A DNA stretch of 64,000 nucleotides from Vicinamibacteria bacterium. Its GTDB lineage: Bacteria > Acidobacteriota > Vicinamibacteria > Fen-336 > JAGNNV01. Shown in pieces: positions 24,257 through 31,653 of the stretch (position 1 is its first letter; the number at the start of each line of letters is the position of its first letter). Position numbers and translations under genes: made by a program. The stretch spans positions 1-64,000 of the forward strand of contig JAIBCN010000031.1 of assembly GCA_019694155.1 (NCBI GenBank), read 5' to 3'. The notes under the pieces are model-generated. The model was not told the DNA's origin, did not search any database, and was given only the letters and a program-made list of their open reading frames with translations.

Positions 24257-25999
24257 ATGGAGACCACCATCGCGTTCTACGCCCTGGGCGGGGCCGCTGT
24301 GCTCGCCTCGCTGTCCCGATTGAAGACCCGCCTGGAGCTGTCGCAGGCGAAGCACCCTTCGCTTGGAGGTCACGCCCGCCTGGCCTCTCGCCTTGCGAGG
24401 CTGGTGCCGTTCTATGAATACGACGAGACTCGCTTCTTCCGGGTCGATGCCGCGCCCGCCGAAATCGAGAGCCGAAGGCGCGGGGCCTTCGAGCGGCTTT
24501 CCGAAAGGCTCCAATCGAGCCGGCCCGACACCCTCCGTCTCACTGCGGAAGTTCTGCAGGGCATCTCCGACCTTCAGTTCACTTCCGCCTACCGGGTTCC
24601 CTATCAGTTCAGCCGCCTTGTCCGTGAGCGGCTGAGCACCGGAGCCTTCACGGCTTCGTCTTCCGGGGTGACGGTCACCGATGTCGACGGCAACCGGTCG
24701 TACGACCTCACGGGTTCGTACGGCGTCAACGTCTTCGGCTACGACTTCTACAAGGAGTGCATGCGGCGCGGTCTCGAGCGCGCACGCGAGCTCGGCCCCG
24801 TGCTCGGTTCGTACCATCCGGTGGTTGCCCGGAACGTGGAGCGGCTTCGCGAAATCTCCGGCCTCGATGAGGTGTCCTTCCACATGTCGGGCACGGAAGC
24901 GGTGATGCAGGCGGTCCGGCTCGCCCGCTACCACACGCGAAGATCGCATCTCGTCCGTTTCTGCGGCGCCTATCACGGCTGGTGGGACGATGTTCAGCCG
25001 GGTGTGGGGAACCCGGGTGTTCCCCACGAAACCTACACGTTGAAGGAGCTCGACGAGGACACCCTCCGGGTCCTGCGCACACGCCGGGACATTGCCTGCG
25101 TGCTGGTGAATCCTCTCCAGGCCCTTCATCCGAACGAAGCCGCGCCCAGCGATTCGACGCTCGTGAGCACGCGTCGCGCCGGCTTCGACCGGGAGGCTTA
25201 CACCGCGTGGCTGAGGCGGCTGCGCCAGGTGTGCGCAGAGCGCGGCATAGTCCTGATCTTCGATGAGGTCTTCGTTGGCTTTCGCCTCGCTCGGGGGGGA
25301 GCGCAAGAGTATTTCGGGGTGCGCGCCGATCTCGTCACCTACGGCAAGACGCTGGCGGGCGGTCTCCCCATCGGCGCGGTTTGCGGCCGGAAGGACCTGA
25401 TGAAGCGGTTCCGGGACGATCGGCCCACGGACATCTGTTTCGCCCGCGGCACTTTCAATTCGCACCCCTACGTCATGGCCTCGATGTTCGAGTTTCTCGA
25501 GCACCTCGAGACCGAGGAGGCGCGTCGCGTCTATGGCGACCAGGATACGACCTGGGATGCGCGGGCGCGGGCGCTCAACGAGCGAATGCACGAACTCGAT
25601 CTGCCGGTCCGGGTGGCGAACCTGTCCTCGATCTGGACCGTCCTCTACCCGCAGCCTTCCTGCTACAACTGGATGTTCCAGTACTACCTTCGAGCCGAAG
25701 GCCTGGCCCTCAGCTGGGTGGGAACCGGACGGTTGATCTTCAGCCTGAACTATACGGAGGCCGACTTCCAGGTGGTGGCCGCCCGCTTCGAGGCGGCGGC
25801 CCGGCAAATGAAGGAAGACGGCTGGTGGTGGCATCGCGACGGCGAGACAGGGAAGTCCATCCATCGTCGGATCCTGCGGGAAATGATCGCGGCCCGGTTC
25901 GCAAAGGAACCGCGGACGGCCCGAGGCTCCGGAGGCGATCAGGCGGCCGGCGCGCTCGTCGGCACGATTGGGTCGAGCAGCTCGCCACGCAGCACGTAG
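24257..25999 (+). CDS. Membrane-anchored class III PLP aminotransferase
   Basis: 580 residues. An N-terminal hydrophobic helix (TTIAFYALGGAAVLASLS) precedes ~100 residues of linker and a class III aminotransferase domain: HMSGTEAVMQAVRLAR, CGAYHGWWDD, LIFDEVFVGFRLA, and the PLP lysine in DLVTYGKTLAGGLPIGAV. This resembles glutamate-1-semialdehyde aminomutase relatives, but these are soluble and ~430 residues. The extra N-terminus suggests action on a membrane lipid or lipid precursor. Its position opposite psd under a Pho-like box points to phosphate-starvation lipid chemistry. The last 61 bp overlap the convergent next gene. Substrate unknown. Confidence 0.8.
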   Translation: METTIAFYALGGAAVLASLSRLKTRLELSQAKHPSLGGHARLASRLARLVPFYEYDETRFFRVDAAPAEIESRRRGAFERLSERLQSSRPDTLRLTAEVLQGISDLQFTSAYRVPYQFSRLVRERLSTGAFTASSSGVTVTDVDGNRSYDLTGSYGVNVFGYDFYKECMRRGLERARELGPVLGSYHPVVARNVERLREISGLDEVSFHMSGTEAVMQAVRLARYHTRRSHLVRFCGAYHGWWDDVQPGVGNPGVPHETYTLKELDEDTLRVLRTRRDIACVLVNPLQALHPNEAAPSDSTLVSTRRAGFDREAYTAWLRRLRQVCAERGIVLIFDEVFVGFRLARGGAQEYFGVRADLVTYGKTLAGGLPIGAVCGRKDLMKRFRDDRPTDICFARGTFNSHPYVMASMFEFLEHLETEEARRVYGDQDTTWDARARALNERMHELDLPVRVANLSSIWTVLYPQPSCYNWMFQYYLRAEGLALSWVGTGRLIFSLNYTEADFQVVAARFEAAARQMKEDGWWWHRDGETGKSIHRRILREMIAARFAKEPRTARGSGGDQAAGALVGTIGSSSSPRST

Positions 26000-26553
26000 A
26001 GCGGCGCCTTGTAGTAGAGCTTTATGTCGTGAAAGGGGTCGGTGAGGATCTTCGCGAACCACGCGAAGCCGCTCATCACGCCTTTGAGGAAGAAGAGATG
26101 GACGGTCCGGAACAGCACCGCTCCGATGCCCAGAAAGAGCCAGACCATCGAGAGATTTCGCAGGAAGCCCGCAAGGTCGCCGGGGGCGTCCAATAGACCG
26201 AGAAAGGTCGGGCTCGCCGCGAGGATCAGGGGAGAGAGAGCCCATAGGGTCAGAAGCACCACCTTGCGCCGGAGGTTGTAACCCACCTTCACCGCCTCTT
26301 TGTACTCGTGGGTGGCTTGGTTGGCCTCGTCATAGCCCTTGGGCTCGAAGAAGAAATGGCCGATCTGGCGGGAGACCATGGCGATGAGCCAGCCGAGCAG
26401 AGCCGCCGCCGCCGGCGAGGTGAAGAGCAGAACGTAGGCGCAGAGAAACGTGATGGCGGACAGCAGGTGGAGCGACTGGTTGATCCGGCTGTGATGGTAG
26501 TAGCGATGGTCATCCCAGCGCTGCTCTTCAAGAGTTCGCAGAAATTCGCTCAC
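25939..26553 (-). CDS. Small polytopic membrane protein, Mpo1/DUF962-like
   Basis: About 204 residues from GTG at 26553, which has an AAGGAGA SD 8 bp away. Four or five membrane helices. YYHHSRINQSLHLLSA, then RQIGHFFFEPKGYDEANQATHE, show the His clusters and GH..E pattern reminiscent of Mpo1/DUF962 proteins, which oxidise 2-hydroxy fatty acids with iron in yeast. I am not sure of this family link. A Pho box with a good -10 (TAAATT) lies upstream at 26635-26603. The 3' end overlaps the convergent aminotransferase by 61 bp. Confidence 0.68.
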   Translation of the reverse strand: MSEFLRTLEEQRWDDHRYYHHSRINQSLHLLSAITFLCAYVLLFTSPAAAALLGWLIAMVSRQIGHFFFEPKGYDEANQATHEYKEAVKVGYNLRRKVVLLTLWALSPLILAASPTFLGLLDAPGDLAGFLRNLSMVWLFLGIGAVLFRTVHLFFLKGVMSGFAWFAKILTDPFHDIKLYYKAPLYVLRGELLDPIVPTSAPAA

Positions 26554-26602
26554 GGCGGTTCTCCTTGGAATCAGGGGGAAGGCGGGGACGGCTCTCACGC
26601 CG

Positions 26603-26635
26603 AATTTAGGGATGCTCTACGACCCTTGCGTGACG
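26603..26635 (-). promoter_or_regulatory. Pho box and -10 for membrane protein gene
   Basis: Minus strand: CGTCACG (26635-26629), 4 bp, GGTCGTA (26624-26618), 9 bp, TAAATT (26608-26603). The -10 matches TATAAT at four of six positions. Overlaps the 3' end of the zinc-ribbon ORF. Confidence 0.55.
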
Positions 26636-26878
26636 GTCGCCTGATGGACCGATGACGTCGGACGGGCCCGGCCCCTCGCTTCCTCCCAGGAATCGAGCGC
26701 GAAATCGGCGGGGCAGTGCGAACAGTCTTCGGCAGGACTCGCATCGGAACAGAGTGAGACCGAGCAACCGCAGGTGAAAAGGAACGCGGTGCCGGGAGAG
26801 GCGCACATAGCGGCTCAGGCAATGAGTGCACTCGCCGCCCTCCGCGTTCAGCCCTCGAGCGATCGTTCGCCAGTACAA
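26606..26878 (-). CDS. Small zinc-ribbon protein
   Basis: About 90 residues from a TTG start at 26878, preceded by GGGAG. Two Cys pairs, ECTHCLSRYVRLSRH and FRCESCRRLFALPRRF, spaced ~32 residues, form a probable zinc ribbon; the segment between them is hydrophobic and basic (RVPFHLRLLGLTLF). The tail after residue 60 is low complexity and may not be conserved. A Pho-like box at 26930-26897 would start transcription ~10 nt before the TTG. Function unknown. Confidence 0.5.
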   Translation of the reverse strand: MYWRTIARGLNAEGGECTHCLSRYVRLSRHRVPFHLRLLGLTLFRCESCRRLFALPRRFRARFLGGSEGPGPSDVIGPSGDRHARVVEHP

Positions 26879-26896
26879 GCTTGGTTCTCCCGTCCG

Positions 26897-26930
26897 GTCA
26901 TACCGTTCCGCTGAGACGTTGCTATGACAG
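26897..26930 (-). promoter_or_regulatory. Pho-like box for zinc-ribbon ORF
   Basis: Minus strand: CTGTCAT (26930-26924, identical to the E. coli Pho half-site), 4 bp, ACGTCTC (26919-26913), 10 bp, TATGAC (26902-26897). Confidence 0.45.
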
Positions 26931-26978
26931 GCGGCCCTCGTCCCCCCGTCCCTCGCCTTTTCTCGCAGTTGTCCCTCG

Positions 26979-27011
26979 CGTCATCAAGGCGTCATCCAGC
27001 TCCGGCACAAT
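26979..27011 (+). promoter_or_regulatory. Pho box and -10 driving candidate small RNA B
   Basis: CGTCATC (26979-26985), 4 bp, CGTCATC (26990-26996), 9 bp, CACAAT (27006-27011). The two half-sites are identical. This is the clearest Pho box of the set together with 28151-28168. Confidence 0.65.
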
Positions 27012-27017
27012 GCTCTC

Positions 27018-27132
27018 AATCTCCTCCTAAGGTCGTTCGAGCCCGAATCTCGAACACGCGTCCGGGAGCCGAAGGGCTCCATTGGGGCTGCGGCTGGTCC
27101 GCCAGAGATCAGTCGCAGCCCTCGTTCTTTTC
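27018..27132 (+). ncRNA. Candidate Pho-activated small RNA B
   Basis: Starts about 7 nt after the -10. An unpaired 5' end with CTCCTCC (27021-27027) is followed by GTTCGAG/CTCGAAC (27035-27055, perfect 7 bp), GGAGCC-gaag-GGCTCC (27065-27080) and a 12-bp terminator hairpin (27085-27096 with 27110-27121, one G-U) followed by TCGTTCTTTTC. The anti-SD motif at the predicted 5' end is shared with candidate A. Ends 80 bp before the orphan regulator gene. Confidence 0.58.
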
Positions 27133-27213
27133 ACGGAGTTAACGCCCCCGACGCGCCACCTTCTCTTCGCATCCTTAGCGTCCGCTTGATCCAGTAGCAG
27201 AACCGAGGAACGA

Positions 27214-27966
27214 ATGAACCAGTCCGAAGCGCTCGAATCTGCCCCTCGCAACGGCGAGACCCCCCCGGAGAAGACACGCGCCGCCGAATCGCGCCGGAGA
27301 ATCGTGATCATCGAAGACGACCGCGACATCGCGGACGCCATGAGTTACGCGCTCGACCGCGCAGGCTTCAGTGTTCGAATCGCCCGCACCGGAGAAGAGG
27401 GCCTGGACGCGGTGCGCAAGGGAGCCGACCTCGTCCTGCTCGACCTCAACCTTCCCGGCATGGACGGCATGGAGGTCTGCCGGATGCTCCGCCGCCAGCC
27501 CGGCTCCACCCATACCCCGATTCTCATCGTCTCCGCCCGCGGCGAGGAGGTTGACCGGGTGCTCGGCCTCGAAATGGGCGCAGACGACTACCTGGTCAAG
27601 CCGTTCTCGATGAAGGAACTCGTCGCCCGCTGCAAAGTTGGACTGAGGCGCCTGGAGGCTCAGATCGACGGCCCTGCGGGGTACCGCGACGAGAACTTCG
27701 AGATCGAGTTCGACGCCTACGTGCTGCGGTACCAGGGTGAGGAGATCCGCCTCACCCACAAGGAGTTCGAGCTTGTCCGCTACATGGTCGAGCGGGCAGG
27801 CCGCGTCCTCACCCGCGAGCGGCTCCTGGACCGGGTCTGGGGCCATGACGCCGAAGTCGACGCCCGGAGCATCGACGCGCACGTACGCCGGCTGCGCGCC
27901 AAGCTCGGTCCGGCCCGCCATCATGTAGAGACAGTCATCGGGATCGGTTACCGCTTCGTTCGGTAG
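27214..27966 (+). CDS. Orphan OmpR/PhoB-family response regulator
   Basis: 250 residues from ATG at 27214 with a GAGGA SD. A ~28-residue Glu/Arg-rich N-terminal extension precedes the receiver (RIVIIEDDRDIADAMSY, phospho-Asp in DLVLLDLNLPGMDG, TPILIVSARGEE, DDYLVKPFSMKEL) and a winged helix (LTHKEFELVRYMVERAG and SIDAHVRRLRAKL). No kinase gene is adjacent. It is surrounded by Pho boxes and two candidate small RNAs, so it may be a PHO-regulated second-tier regulator; the phoR product could also phosphorylate it. Confidence 0.88.
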   Translation: MNQSEALESAPRNGETPPEKTRAAESRRRIVIIEDDRDIADAMSYALDRAGFSVRIARTGEEGLDAVRKGADLVLLDLNLPGMDGMEVCRMLRRQPGSTHTPILIVSARGEEVDRVLGLEMGADDYLVKPFSMKELVARCKVGLRRLEAQIDGPAGYRDENFEIEFDAYVLRYQGEEIRLTHKEFELVRYMVERAGRVLTRERLLDRVWGHDAEVDARSIDAHVRRLRAKLGPARHHVETVIGIGYRFVR

Positions 27967-27988
27967 CCCGCGACTGGTTTAACCCGCG

Positions 27989-28021
27989 CGTCGCGGCGAG
28001 GTCACGATCGATCCCTACTCT
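27989..28021 (+). promoter_or_regulatory. Pho-like box and -10 driving candidate small RNA C
   Basis: CGTCGCG (27989-27995), 4 bp, GGTCACG (28000-28006), 9 bp, TACTCT (28016-28021). Lies 22 bp after the orphan regulator stop. Confidence 0.5.
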
Positions 28022-28027
28022 CCCCCC

Positions 28028-28120
28028 GATTCAAAACGCCAACTTCGGGAGCGGATCCCGAGGACATCAGCCGCAAACCGGGTGGAGGCCAGGGTGCCTG
28101 GTCCTCCACCCGGTCTTTTC
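28028..28120 (+). ncRNA. Candidate Pho-activated small RNA C
   Basis: Follows the Pho-like promoter. Contains TCGGGA/TCCCGA (28045-28061) and a strong terminator: ACCGGGTGGAGG (28077-28088) pairs perfectly with CCTCCACCCGGT (28103-28114), with an inner CCAGG-gtg-CCTGG, followed by CTTTTCC. It lacks the clear CUCCUCC motif of A and B. The terminator may equally serve the upstream regulator gene. Confidence 0.48.
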
Positions 28121-28150
28121 CTGGGGGGCGAAACCGCAACTTGACGCCCC

Positions 28151-28183
28151 CGTCACACCGTCGTCACACGCCCTTCCTAGCCT
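28151..28183 (+). promoter_or_regulatory. Pho box and -10 of TonB receptor gene
   Basis: CGTCACA (28151-28157), 4 bp, CGTCACA (28162-28168), 9 bp, TAGCCT (28178-28183). Identical half-sites. The predicted start is about 42 nt before the ATG at 28232, leaving room for the CAGGAGG SD. Confidence 0.65.
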
Positions 28184-28231
28184 AGCCGCCTCGTCGAACC
28201 CAAGATTCTGATCTTTCAGGAGGATCGCTTC

Positions 28232-31200
28232 ATGCCCACCCCGTCTTCATTCGCGCTCGTGCGCCACCTTCGGCTTCCGCTGCGCCGCGCCATGGCCTTC
28301 ATTCTGGGCCTGAGCCTCGTGGCCCTGGCTGGCCCCGCCGTCGCGCAGACCGACAACGGCCGCATCACCGGGGTCGTAAAGGACCCTTCGGGCGCCGTGG
28401 TGCCGGGAGTCAGCGTGACCCTAACCAACGACCTGACGGGTGATGTCCGGGAGACGGTGGCCAACGCTCAGGGGCGCTATTCCTTTCTGGGGCTGAAGCC
28501 CGCGCCCTACACGCTCAAGGCCCAGCTCTCCGGCTTTCAGCCCAACGAGGTGAAGGCTCAGAAAGTCTCGGCGGGCCAGGAAGTCAATCTGGATTTCTCT
28601 CTCAAGCAGGCGAACCTCTCCGAGACCATCGAGGTGGTCGGCGAAGTCAGCGCCATCGACCTGTCGTCCGCGCGCATCGGCGCCAACGTCAACGAGCGGG
28701 AAGTGGGGCAGCTTCCCATCAACGGCCGCCAGCTGTCCCAGCTGTATCTCCAGGCCCCCGGCTCGGTCAACACGGGAACCGGCACCTTCGGCGACGTCCG
28801 CTTCGCGGGCCGCGCGGTGCAGCAGAACATCATCCGCTACGACGGCGTCGAGGGATCGGCCGTCATCGACGCCTCTCCTGGCAACCTGAATGGCGAGATT
28901 CCCTCGCCGTTCCGGCTTCAGGCGAGCCTGGAGAACGTGCAGGAATTCCGGGTCGAGTCCAGCAACTTCCCGGCGGAGTACGGAACCGGCACCGGCGGTC
29001 AGATCACCGTCATCACCAAGTCCGGGAGCAACAAGTTCCATGGCTCCGCCTTCGAGTACTTCCGCGACGAGTCGCTCGACAGCCCGAACCGCTTCGATCC
29101 CACGGTGAATGGCGTCCAGCAGAAGTCCCCGCTTCGGCAGCATCAGTTCGGTGGTTCGCTCAGCGGCCCCCTCATGAAGGACCGGGCCTTCTTCCACCTC
29201 AGCTACGAGGGATATCGCCTGGACTCCGGCATCAACTTCGTGGAGGCGGTTCCCTCCGCTGCGGCGCGCGCGCGCGCCGTTCCCTCCATCCTGCCCCTGC
29301 TCGACGCTTTCAAGTCGCCGAGCGCCGTCATCCTGCCCGGCGCCTCGGCCAACCCTGATTTCGACATCGCCCAGCTCCAGAGCGTCGCGAACGTCAACGA
29401 GAACTCTTTCGCCGGCCGCCTCGACATCAAACTCAACGGCTCTCATCGCCTCTACGCGCGCTACTTCAACGACAAGGGAGAGAACGACCAGCCGGAAGGC
29501 GTCACCGGCCGGCACGTCCTGATCGAGAGCCGGCCGCAAAACGCGGTTCTGGCCCTCCAGAGCAACTTCGGCGTTTCCTCCCTCAACGAGTTCAAGATCG
29601 GATACAATCGGGCCGACACCTCCGTCTCCGGCATCGCGCCGACCGTGAACGGAATCGACCTTTCCGCCATCACCATCAACATCACGGGGAGTGTCGCCAA
29701 CAACGGCATCGTGGGACAGGGTTCCTCGTCCGGGACGGCGATCCCCGGCGGCCTGGTTCGGCAGAACTCGGCCACCAACGGCCGCGGCGCCCCCTACGAG
29801 CCGTACTCGCTCTCCTTCATCGATGTCTTCTCGTCGAACCGCGGCTCGCACCTGTTGAAGGCGGGCGCCGAGGTTCGCTTGATCCGCATGAAGACCGACC
29901 GCCTGGGCGGCACCACCTACACGTATTCGAACCTCAACGCTTTCCTCGCGAACACTGCCCAGCAGATCCAGTACCTAGGCGATCTCTCGGCGCCCTCGCC
30001 CTTCAACAACGGGGTCACCGGCGAGCGGAACGCCCGCACCGAGTTCTTCGTCGCCTACCTTCAGGACGAATGGAAGGTCCGACCGAACTTCACCCTCAAC
30101 TACGGGGTGCGCATGGACAAGTACAAGCCTCTCCGCGAAGCCAACGACCTTGGCATCATGTTCGACACCGTAAAGGGCGTTCTCCTGCCCAAGGGCACTC
30201 CTTTCTTCAAGTCGTCGGCTGTCTTCCAGCCGCGGGTGTCCTTCACCTACGCCCTCGGAGAGTCCGGCAAGACGGTTCTTCGGGGCGGTGCCGGACTGAT
30301 GGTGGGTCCGGGTCAGATGGAGGACCAGATCCAGCCCATCGAGAGCGACCGCGTTTCTTCCACGATCAGCGGCGGCGCCTTCCCGACGGCATCCGCGACA
30401 TTCGTGTCGAACTTCACGAACAATCCGAACAACCGCACCTACCAGCCCCGCGCCTATTCACCGGACTACAAGCTCCCCGAGAAGGTCTACCAGTACACGC
30501 TCAGCATCCAGCGCGAACTCGGATACAACACCACGCTCAGCGCCGCCTATGTAGGGAGCCAGGGTAGGAACCTCTTCCTGCGGTCGATCACCAACCAGAT
30601 CACGGAAGTCCGGACCAACGCGAACCCCGCATCGGCCGCGGTGGTCATCCGGCAGTTCGACATCATCAACGCCGACGGCAGCATTTCGCGACCGTACGCA
30701 GAGATCGATCTCAAGACCAGCGGCGGCCATGACCAGTACAACGCACTGCAGGTCTCGCTCAGCCGGCGCATGCAGCGGGGCCTGACCCTGAACGCCCAGT
30801 ACACCCTGGCCAAGAGCACCGGCAACTCCGCAGGTTCGAACGAAGCGGTCACCGCGGGGAACAACGCGGTCAGGATCTCGGACTTCGACTACGACGACGG
30901 CTACAACCGCTTCGACGTGCGCCACACGTACAACGCATCCGCCCTCGTGAACCTGCCCATCGGGAAGGACCGGGCCCTGAACCTCGGCCCCCTGAACGCG
31001 ATCTTCGGAAACATGGATCTGGGCCTCATCTTCAACGGCCGCAGCGGTCTGCCCATCGACGTGCTCGTGACCCGTCCCGACGTGGCCTACGTGGATGCGA
31101 GCGGAGCGGTGTTCGGCGCTCCGGCCGTCGGACGCACGGCGGTGATCAATACGCCGGGCGGAGGCGCCTCCCGCAACACGCGCCGGCCCAATCTCATTCC

Positions 31201-31600
31201 CGGCGTGAGCCCCTACCTCAAGAACGGCCTGCAGTGGCTCAACCCCGCCGCCTTCTCCATCCCGGCTCCAGGCCAGTTCGGGAATCTCAAGCGAGGCGAG
31301 ATTCGCGGCCCCAGCTTCCGCCAGCTCGACCTGACCGCGATCAAGAAGATCAACGTCGGCGGATCGACCCTCGACCTTCGCCTGGAGGTTTTCAACCTCC
31401 TCAACACGGACAACTACGCGAACCCCTCGGGAACCATCGCCAACGCGATCGGGGTGGGAAACAACCTGGTGCAGCCCAATCAGCCGCTGACCCAGGCCGC
31501 CGCGGGAAGCACGTTCGGGCTCCTGCGTTCCACGGTGGGCACCACGGTCGGTCTCGGAACGAACCGCCAGATCCAGATCGCCGCGCGCTTGAGCTTCTGA
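28232..31600 (+). CDS. TonB-dependent receptor, Oar-like
   Basis: 1122 residues with an AGGAGG SD. Signal peptide to about residue 38 (LVALAGPAVAQ). Residues ~43-120 are a carboxypeptidase-regulatory-like fold (GRITGVVKDPSGAVVPGVSV), then the plug (NEREVGQLPINGRQLSQLYL onward, with YGTGTGGQITVITKSGSN) and a long beta barrel ending in the expected C-terminal Phe (IQIAARLSF). Such receptors take up large ligands in Acidobacteriota and Bacteroidota-like groups. The Pho box just upstream suggests phosphate-starvation induction and hence uptake of an organic-phosphorus or metal-phosphate ligand; the ligand is inference. Confidence 0.9.
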   Translation: MPTPSSFALVRHLRLPLRRAMAFILGLSLVALAGPAVAQTDNGRITGVVKDPSGAVVPGVSVTLTNDLTGDVRETVANAQGRYSFLGLKPAPYTLKAQLSGFQPNEVKAQKVSAGQEVNLDFSLKQANLSETIEVVGEVSAIDLSSARIGANVNEREVGQLPINGRQLSQLYLQAPGSVNTGTGTFGDVRFAGRAVQQNIIRYDGVEGSAVIDASPGNLNGEIPSPFRLQASLENVQEFRVESSNFPAEYGTGTGGQITVITKSGSNKFHGSAFEYFRDESLDSPNRFDPTVNGVQQKSPLRQHQFGGSLSGPLMKDRAFFHLSYEGYRLDSGINFVEAVPSAAARARAVPSILPLLDAFKSPSAVILPGASANPDFDIAQLQSVANVNENSFAGRLDIKLNGSHRLYARYFNDKGENDQPEGVTGRHVLIESRPQNAVLALQSNFGVSSLNEFKIGYNRADTSVSGIAPTVNGIDLSAITINITGSVANNGIVGQGSSSGTAIPGGLVRQNSATNGRGAPYEPYSLSFIDVFSSNRGSHLLKAGAEVRLIRMKTDRLGGTTYTYSNLNAFLANTAQQIQYLGDLSAPSPFNNGVTGERNARTEFFVAYLQDEWKVRPNFTLNYGVRMDKYKPLREANDLGIMFDTVKGVLLPKGTPFFKSSAVFQPRVSFTYALGESGKTVLRGGAGLMVGPGQMEDQIQPIESDRVSSTISGGAFPTASATFVSNFTNNPNNRTYQPRAYSPDYKLPEKVYQYTLSIQRELGYNTTLSAAYVGSQGRNLFLRSITNQITEVRTNANPASAAVVIRQFDIINADGSISRPYAEIDLKTSGGHDQYNALQVSLSRRMQRGLTLNAQYTLAKSTGNSAGSNEAVTAGNNAVRISDFDYDDGYNRFDVRHTYNASALVNLPIGKDRALNLGPLNAIFGNMDLGLIFNGRSGLPIDVLVTRPDVAYVDASGAVFGAPAVGRTAVINTPGGGASRNTRRPNLIPGVSPYLKNGLQWLNPAAFSIPAPGQFGNLKRGEIRGPSFRQLDLTAIKKINVGGSTLDLRLEVFNLLNTDNYANPSGTIANAIGVGNNLVQPNQPLTQAAAGSTFGLLRSTVGTTVGLGTNRQIQIAARLSF

Positions 31601-31610
31601 CTTGCGCGTT

Positions 31611-31644
31611 CTCCTCCGGCCTCGACTATGTTGGGCCGGAGGAG
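31611..31644 (+). promoter_or_regulatory. Hairpin that sequesters the arsC SD
   Basis: CTCCTCCGGCC (31611-31621) pairs perfectly with GGCCGGAGGAG (31634-31644), with a 12-nt loop. The 3' arm contains the only SD-like run (GGAGGAG), 9 bp before the ATG at 31654. No T run follows, so it is not a normal terminator. Confidence 0.65.
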
Positions 31645-31653
31645 CCTGATCCG

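Noticed and set aside
28421-29851. 476-residue minus-strand open frame inside the TonB receptor gene
   Set aside because: Antisense shadow of the receptor; no motifs.
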